A stretch of DNA of 64,000 nt from Terriglobia bacterium (lineage in GTDB: Bacteria > Acidobacteriota > Terriglobia > Bryobacterales > UBA6623). The translations under genes were made by a program, and so were the position numbers. The notes under the pieces are model-generated. The model made no database searches and was not told the origin of the DNA. It was given only the letters and a program-made list of their open reading frames with translations. Position 1 is the first letter of the stretch. Every line of letters begins with the position of its first letter. Location of the stretch: contig VXMF01000011.1 of NCBI GenBank assembly GCA_009841225.1, positions 62,001-126,000 on the forward strand. Reading direction: 5' to 3'. Shown here piece after piece: positions 29,114-36,992 of this stretch.

Positions 29114-30112
29114 TTAGGGCAAATTCGATCCGGTGTGAGGCTTGCCTTCTTGCTCCGTCGCACGCGCTCCCTCCAGCATCGTGAACATGCTGTAGTTCCC
29201 CTCGTGGCAGGCGTACTCGAACATCGGCTGGTCGGTCTTCTTCATCGGTATCATTGCCGACCACGGCTGTTCGAACGAGTCGGGGTCGTCGATCGTGTAC
29301 TGGTATACGACCCGGTCTGGCGCCACTCGCGTGAACCGTTCGGTCAGTACCATGTTCGGGCCGGTTCCTCGGTAGGACGTCTTGTCGGTGAAATTGCGCG
29401 ACTCTACCACTAGCGTGTCCCCTTCCCAGCGGCCCCGCGCATCGCCGCGCCACTGTCGCATGTCGGCGGGCAGGTGGTCCCGCCCATCCAGCGGCACGAT
29501 GCGGGCGTCGTTGACCATCTCGATCAGCAACACCGCGTAGCCCGGTGTCTGAAAGATATGGACATTGTTGTTGTACGCGCTCGGCGTGTAGGGCGGTCCG
29601 GCGTTAAAGCCCAGGATGCAGCGCTCGGCAACGCCCCGGTCCTCCGGCCCGTGCGGCTCTCGCGCCCGAGCTGCGCGGATCCCCGCATAGCGCTCCCGAG
29701 CCGGGTCCGTCATGGCCGGAATCCTGCCGTTCGGTGGATCCACGATCAGCGACGTGCGCTTGTCCTCGGTAAGTTGGTTTCCGTAGTCCCACCAGAACTG
29801 GTTGTAGGCGTTGCGCACGTCCTGCTCAGCCGAGATGCCGTCGGAGGCCCGGCGATCCTTGTTGCGGCGCCCCAGCTCTGCGACGCGGAACTCGGCAGCC
29901 TCATCGTCGCTGAAGACCTCCTGCTCCCCGAGCCGTGTGGGCCGCTCCAGCGGCGTGATTGTCCGAAAGTCCCACACTCCGCGCAAATCGGGCGCGCCCC
30001 ACGCGGTACGCGGGGGAGTCCACTCCTGCTTGTCCCCTGCGGCGTCAGCAGCCGCCAGCGGAGTGGCTGCAAGGCCTGTGATCAATGCCAGCCCCAAGAC
30101 TCGATGTGCCAT
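29114..30112 (-). CDS. secreted protein A (copy 1), unknown function
   Basis: A 332-residue exported protein (signal ending PLAAA). Recurrent blocks are WGAPDLRGVWDF near the N terminus, LIVDPPNGRIPA, RCILGFNAGPP, EMVNDARIVPLDGRDH, ARGRWEGDTLVV, GPNMVLTERFTR, YTIDDPDSF and FEYACHEGN. The pattern suggests a beta-rich barrel, with conserved Cys and Glu near the end. The copy at 33834 matches block for block, and protein B shares several blocks. It starts at ATG 30112 behind a perfect AGGAGG. Only 15 nt separate it from B upstream. Confidence 0.82.
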   Translation of the reverse strand: MAHRVLGLALITGLAATPLAAADAAGDKQEWTPPRTAWGAPDLRGVWDFRTITPLERPTRLGEQEVFSDDEAAEFRVAELGRRNKDRRASDGISAEQDVRNAYNQFWWDYGNQLTEDKRTSLIVDPPNGRIPAMTDPARERYAGIRAARAREPHGPEDRGVAERCILGFNAGPPYTPSAYNNNVHIFQTPGYAVLLIEMVNDARIVPLDGRDHLPADMRQWRGDARGRWEGDTLVVESRNFTDKTSYRGTGPNMVLTERFTRVAPDRVVYQYTIDDPDSFEQPWSAMIPMKKTDQPMFEYACHEGNYSMFTMLEGARATEQEGKPHTGSNLP

Positions 30113-30127
30113 GGCGAACCTCCTAGC

Positions 30128-30967
30128 TCATTCCGTTTCCTTCTTGCGCAAGTGCCCGTACATCATCTCCTCGACGAACTCTACGCACTTGAATTCGAGC
30201 AGCTGCATGTTCTCGTCCACGCGCCGGTATAGAGGGAGCTTGATCTTCCAGGGCCGCGTGAACACGTTCTCGTCTTCGATGGTTGCCTCGTACAAGAGGT
30301 GGTTCGGGCCTGTGGGCGTGTAGCGCTCAACTACCTTCAGCGCCTCGGAATGGAAGTTTCCGGCGCTATCGAACCATGTGTCGGCGACGTGGTTGGTGAC
30401 ATCCACGACCAGAGTTTGCCCTTCCCAGCGGCCCCGGGAGTGTCCCATCCACGCGTCGCCCGGATGCTCGAAGTCCGGCCGGTTCATGTAGATCACTCGA
30501 GACGCGCTTGCGAACTCGTACGCGATCAGGATGTGGTCCGGCGTTTGGACGATCTGAAGCGGGAAGGGCATGTAGGTGGCGCGCGGCACTCCTGGCATGT
30601 AGCACTTGACGACCGGATCCAGCTTGAGCCAGTCCGCCTTGTTCTGCAGCCGCTTCTCGAGCGCCCAGGGCTGGTAGGGGATCTCGCCGCCCTCGACGAT
30701 GCCCAACCCGCCGGGAATCGCACCCAGAGCCCCCATGTTGACGACCGGCCCGGATTCGGCCGAGTGGCCCTCGATGTTCCAGTTGGCTGAGCCCAACGCC
30801 TGCCAGATGCCATTCAAGTTCGGGTTCCCGTCGGGAGTGAGGGGCGCCTGATAGTCTTGCCCAAGGCCGACCGCCGGCACAAGCATTAGACAAAAGCAGA
30901 GAGTCGCCGCTGTCACCGGCGCGCTGGCGGGTAGGGATCGGGTGTGGGGTCGAATCACGTGCAACAC
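30128..30967 (-). CDS. secreted protein B (copy 1), unknown function
   Basis: A 279-residue exported protein, first gene of the set, with a signal peptide ending about VGLGQ. Conserved blocks: TPDGNPNLNGIWQAL, EIPYQPWA, KCYMPGVPRATYMP, QIVQTPDHILIAYE, RGRWEGQTLVV, ADTWFDSAGNFHSE, YTPTGPN, EATIEDE and LEFKCVE. The PNLNGIW, RWEG.TLVV and TGPN blocks are shared with protein A, so the two are distant homologues. Start GTG 30967 follows a TAGACT hexamer that ends 7 nt upstream. Function is not known. Confidence 0.8.
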   Translation of the reverse strand: MLHVIRPHTRSLPASAPVTAATLCFCLMLVPAVGLGQDYQAPLTPDGNPNLNGIWQALGSANWNIEGHSAESGPVVNMGALGAIPGGLGIVEGGEIPYQPWALEKRLQNKADWLKLDPVVKCYMPGVPRATYMPFPLQIVQTPDHILIAYEFASASRVIYMNRPDFEHPGDAWMGHSRGRWEGQTLVVDVTNHVADTWFDSAGNFHSEALKVVERYTPTGPNHLLYEATIEDENVFTRPWKIKLPLYRRVDENMQLLEFKCVEFVEEMMYGHLRKKETE

Positions 30968-31157
30968 TTTGAAGAGTCTACTACCGATTTGGGCCGCAGC
31001 GAAACCCCGGCCACCGCAGGATACAGCGAGTTTTTGGCTCGATGTGGGCCTTGTCCGGGCTCAGGCGGTCTCCTTCCGCCCGAGTAGGCTTGATGACGCT
31101 CTGCTCCTGAACTGGCGGCAGGTTGCCGGATTCGCAATCGAGCCGGCCACCCTGCGC

Positions 31158-31163
31158 TATACT
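31158..31163 (+). promoter_or_regulatory. -10-like hexamer for PQQ dehydrogenase gene
   Basis: TATACT is 31 nt before GTG 31195, giving an expected leader of about 25 nt. It excludes the in-frame TTG at 31123 as start. Confidence 0.4.
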
Positions 31164-31194
31164 CTCTGCCCGGCAGCGGCAGCCAGAACGAGCA

Positions 31195-33309
31195 GTGGAC
31201 CTATCGTTAAGCCTCTTCGCCCTCAAGCGCGGTGTCGCCTGTCTTGTGATGACGCTCGCATGTTGTGTCGCTGTGGCCCACGCGCAGAGCCCGCCAACCC
31301 AGCCATCCGCTGGCCGCGTCGATGACGAGCGGATCGACAGGATCGACGACAACGATCCCGGACAGTGGCTGGCATACGGACGCGGCTACAGCCAGCACCG
31401 CTTTTCCCCGCTCAAGCAGATCAACCGCCAGACCGTTCGCAACCTCGGCTTGAACTGGACGCGCAAGATCGAAGTCCGCCATCGCTTGCAGTCGTCTCCG
31501 ATCGTGGTGGACGGCGTCGTGTATTTCACCGACAGCTGGAGCGTGGTCTCGGCAGTCGACGCCGATACGGGCGAGACGATCTGGTCGTTTGATCCCAAGA
31601 CCCGCCGCACCCGCGCTCGCTGGTCGTGCTGCGGCGGGCCGATCAATCGAGGCGTGGCGGTGTACCGGGACCGGGTCTATACGGCTACGTTTGATGCCCG
31701 CTTGGTGGCGATCGATGCCCGGACGGGCGAGAAGGTGTGGGATGTGGAGACGGACGACTACCCGTCCCGGGTCCCGTACACCATCTCCGGCGCTCCCCTC
31801 GCCGCCGCGGGTAAGGTCTTCATCGGCAATAGCGGCTCCGAGTGGGACCACCGCGGCTACGTCACCGCCTACAACGCCGAGACGGGTGAGAAAGAGTGGC
31901 GCTTCTTCACCGTGCCGGGCGATCCGTCCATGCCGTTCGAGCATCCCGAGATGGAGATGGCCGCCGAGACTTGGAACGGCGAATGGTGGAAGCTTGGCGG
32001 CGGCGGCACGGTGTGGAACAGCATGACCTACGACGCCGACTTGCACACGGTCTACATCGGCGTGGGAAACGGCACGCCTTGGTCGCGCAAGATTCGCTCG
32101 CCCGGTGGCGGCGACAACCTCTTCCTGGCCTCGATCGTGGCGTTGGATCCCGAGACGGGCCGGATGAAGTGGTACTACCAGACTACGCCCGGTGACAACT
32201 GGGACTACACGGCGACGCAGGACATCGTCCTAGCTGACATGGAGGTCGACGGCGCAGACCGCAAGGTGCTCATGCAGGCACCCAAGAACGGGTTCTTCTA
32301 CGTGTTGGACCGCAGCGATGGCGAACTCCTCAGGGCGCATCCCTACGGCGCGATGACGTGGGCTACGCACGTGGACATGGAGACGGGAAGGCCGGTCGAG
32401 AATCCCGATGTCGTGTGGGAGGAGCAGCCGCAGTGGATCCTGCCGGGAAACACTGGCGCGCATAACTGGGAACCGATGTCCTTTGACGCCGCCCAGGGCC
32501 TGATGTACATCCCGACGCACGACTCCCCGTTCTTCTTTGCCCTCCCGAAAGACTATCGCGAGACCGGCGTCTATCGCCCGCGCGAGCGGACCATGAACCT
32601 AGGCGTTGCGATGGGTGCCGACCGCACTAAGCTCATCGAAGAAGCAGGGGAGCGGCCCGAGGCCAAGGGGTTTCTCAAGGCTTTCAACCCGCTCACCGGG
32701 GAGACCGTCTGGAAGGTGCAGAACAAGACCGCGCGGATCGGAGGCGTGCTTTCGACCGCTGGCGGGCTTGTCTTCCAAGGCGACGGAAGCGGGACGTTAT
32801 CGGCCTATAACAGCGAGACCGGAGAGCGGCTCTGGGAGTTCGACGCCTACGGTTCGATCATCGCGCCTCCCGTCACCTACCAAGTCGGCAATACGCAATA
32901 CGTGGCAGTAGTAGTCGGCGCCAGCTTCGCCTATATCGATTTCGGCAAGCTGCTCGTATTCTCGCTCGGCGCGGACCATGCCCTGGCGGAACCCCCGTTG
33001 CGAGACAGATCGATTCCCGCGCAGCCGCCCATGACCGCGTCGACGGAGGAACTGGCCCAAGGGGAGAAGCTCTATCACCAGTTCTGCGCGTCGTGCCATG
33101 GCTACGCAGCGCGCGGCTACCGCAACGCAGACCTCCGGCTGATGAGCCCGGCCATCCACGATGCCTTCCAGAAAGTCGTGCGGGAAGGCTTGCTGCTGGA
33201 TCTGGGCATGGACAGTTTCGGCAATGACCTCAACGAGACGGAGACAGAACTGATCCGGCAGTACATCATCTCCCGGGCCGACATGGACCGCGAAGCGTCC
33301 GGTCAATAG
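31195..33309 (+). CDS. PQQ-dependent quinohaemoprotein alcohol dehydrogenase
   Basis: A 704-residue periplasmic enzyme oxidising alcohols with PQQ and passing electrons to a fused cytochrome c. Signal peptide ends about AVAHA. The eight-bladed propeller begins with DPGQWLAYGRGYSQHRFSPL; the vicinal disulfide SCCGG is at Cys145-146; the catalytic Asp337 is in NWDYT. The second residue after it is Thr339, not the Asp that marks lanthanide enzymes, which suggests calcium. The C-terminal haem motif is CASCH at 631-635. GTG 31195 follows a TATACT hexamer; ATG 31246 is an alternative. It lies between two copies of the A/B/DUF6152 set. Confidence 0.94.
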   Translation: MDLSLSLFALKRGVACLVMTLACCVAVAHAQSPPTQPSAGRVDDERIDRIDDNDPGQWLAYGRGYSQHRFSPLKQINRQTVRNLGLNWTRKIEVRHRLQSSPIVVDGVVYFTDSWSVVSAVDADTGETIWSFDPKTRRTRARWSCCGGPINRGVAVYRDRVYTATFDARLVAIDARTGEKVWDVETDDYPSRVPYTISGAPLAAAGKVFIGNSGSEWDHRGYVTAYNAETGEKEWRFFTVPGDPSMPFEHPEMEMAAETWNGEWWKLGGGGTVWNSMTYDADLHTVYIGVGNGTPWSRKIRSPGGGDNLFLASIVALDPETGRMKWYYQTTPGDNWDYTATQDIVLADMEVDGADRKVLMQAPKNGFFYVLDRSDGELLRAHPYGAMTWATHVDMETGRPVENPDVVWEEQPQWILPGNTGAHNWEPMSFDAAQGLMYIPTHDSPFFFALPKDYRETGVYRPRERTMNLGVAMGADRTKLIEEAGERPEAKGFLKAFNPLTGETVWKVQNKTARIGGVLSTAGGLVFQGDGSGTLSAYNSETGERLWEFDAYGSIIAPPVTYQVGNTQYVAVVVGASFAYIDFGKLLVFSLGADHALAEPPLRDRSIPAQPPMTASTEELAQGEKLYHQFCASCHGYAARGYRNADLRLMSPAIHDAFQKVVREGLLLDLGMDSFGNDLNETETELIRQYIISRADMDREASGQ

Positions 33310-33343
33310 GGAAATCCGGAGCCGCCGCCTATGGCAGGTCGCA

Positions 33344-33349
33344 TATACT
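33344..33349 (+). promoter_or_regulatory. -10-like hexamer for second DUF6152 gene
   Basis: TATACT is 37 nt before ATG 33387, and a Shine-Dalgarno stretch GAGGAAAGG lies near the start. A normal leadered message is expected. Confidence 0.4.
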
Positions 33350-33386
33350 CTTAGTGGTCCGCCTTGGACAGGACGAGGAAAGGTCG

Positions 33387-33833
33387 ATGATTCGCAACAC
33401 TGCGTCCGCGCTGCTCTTGACCGCTCTGCTGGCGTTCGTTCCATGCGCCTACGCGCACCACGCGTTTTCCGCCGAGTTCGATGCGAACGCCCCGATCAAG
33501 GTGATCGGCAAGGTGGTCAAGGTCGAGTGGATCAACCCCCATGCATGGGTTCACGTGATGATGGAGCGTGAAGACGGCGAGACGCTGACGTGGGAACTCG
33601 AGGCCGGCACGCCCAATACGCTCCTGCGCCGAGGGCTCACCAAGACACTGTTGGTGCCTGGGACGGCGGTGACGGTGCGCGGCTACCAGAGCAAGGACAG
33701 GCTGTGCGATCCGCATTGCAAGGGCAGCGGTCGCGACATCACGTTCCAGGACGGGCGCAAGCTCTTCATGGGCTCGTCCGGGACTGGCGCGCCCCGCGAC
33801 GGTGCCGACCCCAGCGAGCCGAAGCGGCCCTGA
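33387..33833 (+). CDS. DUF6152 family secreted protein (copy 2)
   Basis: A 148-residue homologue of the protein at 28565 (signal peptide, AHHAFSAEFDAN, VEWINPHAWVHV, GTPNTLLRRG, GRDITFQDGRKLFMGSSGTGAPRDG). It has an extra Cys pair in DRLCDPHCKGSG not found in copy 1, which could bind metal or form a disulfide. It is on the plus strand behind the PQQ dehydrogenase gene, with its own promoter. Its stop TGA abuts the stop of protein A copy 2 on the other strand, sharing the palindrome TGATCA with no gap. Confidence 0.86.
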   Translation: MIRNTASALLLTALLAFVPCAYAHHAFSAEFDANAPIKVIGKVVKVEWINPHAWVHVMMEREDGETLTWELEAGTPNTLLRRGLTKTLLVPGTAVTVRGYQSKDRLCDPHCKGSGRDITFQDGRKLFMGSSGTGAPRDGADPSEPKRP

Positions 33834-34931
33834 TCAATTCCCGTCGTCCGGGGTAGCTGCCCCTTCGCCTTCCACGGTTTCCTTGGCGGCCTTGGCCGCC
33901 TTTGCCCCGCCATACCAAGAAGCCAGCCAGTCGTCGCTGCTTTGGCCCTTCTCTTCCCGCGCGCGGGCTCCGGAGAGCATCAGTGTCATGGCGCGATTGC
34001 CTTCGTGACAAGCGTATTCCAGCAGCGGGTCGGAGCTGTTTTTCATCTCCACTGCCACCGACCAAGGCGCTTCGAACGATTCTGGGTCATCGATGGTGTA
34101 TTCGTAGAGCAGCGTTTCCTGCGATGTCCTAGTGAAGCGTTCGGTGAGCACCATGTTCGGGCCCGATCCGCGGAAGTTGGTGTGCTTGGTGAAATTCTTG
34201 GTCGTCACGACCAGCGTGTTGCCTTCCCAGCGGCCGCGCGAGTCGCCCTTCCAGAAGCGCATGTTCTCCGGGACGTGGTCCCTTCCGTCGAGCGGGATGA
34301 TGCGGTGGTCGTTAATCATCTCGTTGAGGATGGCGACGTACGTCGGTGTTTGGAAGATCTCCGCGAAATTGTTGTAAGCGCCCGGGTTCATGGGCGGGCC
34401 GGAGTTGAAGCCCACGATGCAGCGTTCCAGGGGATTCCGATCCTCGGGGCCGGACGGGACGCCACCCCAGCGGGCATAGCGCTCGGCCGAGCGCAGCTTG
34501 GCCAAGTCGGTCAAGGGGGGAATCCGCCCGTTCGGCGGGTCGACCACTAGCGAGGTGCGCATTGTCCCGGTCATCTTCTCGCCTCGGTCCAGCCAAAAGG
34601 CGTTGTAGCCGACATCCACATCCCCCTGTCCTTGGACCGGGTCTTCATTGCGCCGGGCGACTCTCGCGTCAAGCGTGCGCTGTTCCCAAGCCTCGGCTTC
34701 TTCGGGCGTCAGGAACTCCTTGTCGGCCAGTTCCTTCGGGCGCTCGAACGGAGTGATGGAGCGGAAGTCCCACGTGCCTTGCAGGTCGGGTGCGCCCCAG
34801 CTCGTGGTCGGCGGGTCGGCCGCAAAGACTGATACCGGCAGCGCCGCCACCAAAAGCGCGATGGTCGGCAACGCGCAGGTGCGCAGCATCCAAGTAGTGC
34901 AACGCAGTGTGTGATCGATGGCTTGGGTCAT
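33834..34931 (-). CDS. secreted protein A (copy 2), unknown function
   Basis: A 365-residue homologue of the protein at 29114, with matching blocks (SWGAPDLQGTWDF, LVVDPPNGRIPP, RCIVGFNSGPP, INDHRIIPLDGRDH, SRGRWEGNTLVV, GPNMVLTERFTR, YTIDDPESF, LEYACHEGN). It carries a longer N terminus, a signal peptide ending about SVFAA, and an extra Ala- and Lys-rich tail (AKAAKAAKE). ATG 34931 is preceded by AGGAGGAG. It is 15 nt downstream of protein B copy 2, the same spacing as in copy 1. Confidence 0.82.
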   Translation of the reverse strand: MTQAIDHTLRCTTWMLRTCALPTIALLVAALPVSVFAADPPTTSWGAPDLQGTWDFRSITPFERPKELADKEFLTPEEAEAWEQRTLDARVARRNEDPVQGQGDVDVGYNAFWLDRGEKMTGTMRTSLVVDPPNGRIPPLTDLAKLRSAERYARWGGVPSGPEDRNPLERCIVGFNSGPPMNPGAYNNFAEIFQTPTYVAILNEMINDHRIIPLDGRDHVPENMRFWKGDSRGRWEGNTLVVTTKNFTKHTNFRGSGPNMVLTERFTRTSQETLLYEYTIDDPESFEAPWSVAVEMKNSSDPLLEYACHEGNRAMTLMLSGARAREEKGQSSDDWLASWYGGAKAAKAAKETVEGEGAATPDDGN

Positions 34932-34946
34932 GGCTCGTCTCCTCCT

Positions 34947-35777
34947 CTAGTCCTCGGGCTCGGCCTCCGATGCCCCGGCATCCCGGTAGAGGTGTCCGTA
35001 GGTAGCGCCCTCGGCGAACGGCACGCACTTGAACTCGAGGATCTGCGCGTTGGGCTCGAGGCGCCGGTAGAGCGGCATGCTGATCTTCCACGGACGGGTG
35101 AACACCTTGGGGTCGTCGATAGTGGCCTCGTAGCGGAGCGTATTCGGCCCCGTGGGCGTGTACCGTTCCTCCACGCGCAGTTCCTCGCTGTGGAAGTTAC
35201 CCGAACTGTCGAACCAGGTGTCGGGCACTTGCGCCGTCACGTCAACGACCAGCGTCTCGCCTTCCCAGCGGCCCAGCGAATAGCCCATCCACGACGGGGC
35301 CAAGGCTTCGCTTCCGGGACGGTCCAAGCGCACGACCCGGCTGTTGCTGCCGAACTCGTAGGCGAACAGGATCTTGGTCGGCGTCTGGACGATCTGGAAC
35401 GGAAGCGGCATGTAGGTGGCGCGAGGGATGCCCGGCATGAAGCACTTCACCGCTGGATCGAGCTTCAGCCAGTTCTCCAGGTTGTTCGCGCGCTGCTCGG
35501 CGGCCCAGGGCTGGTACGGGATCGTGCCGCCTTCGACCACGCTGAGCCCGGCCGGTATCGCGCCGAGCGCGCCGAGTGCGTCGACCGGTCCGTGGCGCGC
35601 CGCGTGGTCTTCCAAGTCCCAGTGCGCCGAGCCCATCGCCTGCCAGATGCCGTTGAGATCGGGGTTTCCGTCGGGTGTGCGTGCAGCGGCGTACTGAGCA
35701 GACGCGCGCGTGCCTGGCGCAGGACAGAGCAGCGCGATGGCTACCAATATGCCCGCAGCGGAGGTGTTGGTTGGCAT
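34947..35777 (-). CDS. secreted protein B (copy 2), unknown function
   Basis: A 276-residue homologue of the protein at 30128 (TPDGNPDLNGIWQAM, TIPYQPWA, KCFMPGIPRATYMP, FQIVQTPTKILFAYE, LGRWEGETLVVDV, DTWFDSSGNFHSE, RYTPTGPN, FTRPWKI, LEFKC). Signal peptide ends about TRASAQ from ATG 35777; an upstream in-frame extension to 35849 is less likely because no signal peptide would result. A TATACT hexamer on this strand (35854-35859) suits a leader of about 70 nt for the B-A pair. Confidence 0.8.
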   Translation of the reverse strand: MPTNTSAAGILVAIALLCPAPGTRASAQYAAARTPDGNPDLNGIWQAMGSAHWDLEDHAARHGPVDALGALGAIPAGLSVVEGGTIPYQPWAAEQRANNLENWLKLDPAVKCFMPGIPRATYMPLPFQIVQTPTKILFAYEFGSNSRVVRLDRPGSEALAPSWMGYSLGRWEGETLVVDVTAQVPDTWFDSSGNFHSEELRVEERYTPTGPNTLRYEATIDDPKVFTRPWKISMPLYRRLEPNAQILEFKCVPFAEGATYGHLYRDAGASEAEPED

Positions 35778-35853
35778 CAGGGTGTTTCGCGCGACGGAAT
35801 CCACGTGGACTGACTTGCGTAAGCTCGTCCAGCTACCATCTTCAGGCAATCAG

Positions 35854-35859
35854 AGTATA
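35854..35859 (-). promoter_or_regulatory. -10-like hexamer for second B-A pair
   Basis: TATACT on the minus strand, about 75 nt before ATG 35777. No clear -35 element. Confidence 0.35.
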
Positions 35860-36277
35860 CATGCTGCCGGCGGCGATGGGAGTTTGGTCGGACTCCCCGC
35901 ATTGGCCTCCGGGGGATCAAGTGGGAATCGGTGTGCAGTCAGCTCTGGATTTCTGCGATCTCTCCCTTGCCGGTCCGCGCAGGAGCCTTGTTGGCACTGT
36001 CCTTTTCCGCCGAGCCACCGGTAGTCTGAGGCCGCGACGAGCTACATGAACCGGCGGCATTGCTTCGGGCGTTCATCGCATGCGCGATGCTCGACCAAAC
36101 CGGGCTGTGCGTCGTTCGCCGCGCGTCGGCGGAGCGCCCACGTCGGATCAGTCTGCGCATCTACCGTGCTAAGCTAAATCCAGTTCAAAGGTTCCCTCCC
36201 GATGACAAGAGTTCTGGGAACTCTCTTCGTGCCAGAAGTAGTCGGGGGGGTCGATTCAGGGCAGTCGCGGTCCCGGG
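35860..36277. other. gap of about 420 nt without a supportable gene
   Basis: No reading frame here has recognisable protein features. There is a CATCGC-ATGC-GCGATG hairpin near 36077-36092. The gap follows the 3' end of the DUF3800 gene and precedes the promoter of protein B copy 2. Confidence 0.4.
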
Positions 36278-36946
36278 CTAGTAGTAGTGGGTCGTACCGC
36301 GCCGAAAGATGTCGAGTTCGCTGCGGATCGCCGGTTTGATGCGGTCGTAGGCATAGAGTTCTGCTTTCTCCCATTTCCGCTGAATCGCCCACGAACAGTA
36401 GTCAGCCATCTGTAACCCGAAATGGGAGCGGGATGCATGGTGCAATAGGCAGTACTGGATACCGGCAAGCTGCTTTCGGCTCGCTGCACTCTTGATCTGT
36501 TTCGCGATTGCTGTGCGCTTCCTCGCGTGGGGGAGCGAATCGGTGATGGCGACGACCTTCTTGGTGCCAGCCGCTTTCTCCTCAGCTACCAATCGCCTCA
36601 TGAAATAGCCCAGCATCCATTGGTAGATACGCAGGCTATCGCCTCTCCACAACTCTGGGCGAGCTTTGCGCTTCTCGACGACCAAGCAATTGATGTGCAG
36701 CGCGTCAAGGTCAGCTGCGATCAAGTCGAACACCTCATTGCGCACAGGCCACTTGTCAGAGGCGCAATGGAAGTGCTCGATGTCCATGCCTGCCTCAAGA
36801 CAGTCATATCGATAGGCAGCGAGCCCGCTGACTGCAGGGAACTGCCGCTGCATCCTAACGCTGGTCAGAATGAGGTATCTCGTGCCGTTAGCGCTGAAAT
36901 CGAAGTTTCCTGACTCGTCCAAGAACAAATACACGGTCTCGGGCAT
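36278..36946 (-). CDS. DUF3800 domain protein
   Basis: A 222-residue cytoplasmic protein of the DUF3800 family. The N-terminal FLDESGNFDF contains the acidic motif that opens the RNase H-like fold of this family; VAITDSLPHARKR and QMADYCSWAIQR (with a late Asp) are the other conserved blocks. Members are proposed nucleases and often accompany mobile or defence loci, but none is evident here. ATG 36946 places the DESG motif 9 residues in, as expected. It is downstream of the TonB-dependent receptor gene on the opposite side of a 46-nt gap. Confidence 0.83.
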   Translation of the reverse strand: MPETVYLFLDESGNFDFSANGTRYLILTSVRMQRQFPAVSGLAAYRYDCLEAGMDIEHFHCASDKWPVRNEVFDLIAADLDALHINCLVVEKRKARPELWRGDSLRIYQWMLGYFMRRLVAEEKAAGTKKVVAITDSLPHARKRTAIAKQIKSAASRKQLAGIQYCLLHHASRSHFGLQMADYCSWAIQRKWEKAELYAYDRIKPAIRSELDIFRRGTTHYY

Positions 36947-36992
36947 GTGAGGTTCTAGAGCCGATAAGCCCAACGGGTGTTGGCGAGTCCCC

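Noticed and set aside
31123..31194. TTG-initiated N-terminal extension of the PQQ dehydrogenase
   Set aside because: It would put 24 polar residues before the signal peptide and start upstream of the TATACT hexamer.
35939..36160. 73-residue Ser/Ala-rich frame on the minus strand
   Set aside because: Low complexity, no ribosome binding site, no recognisable features.
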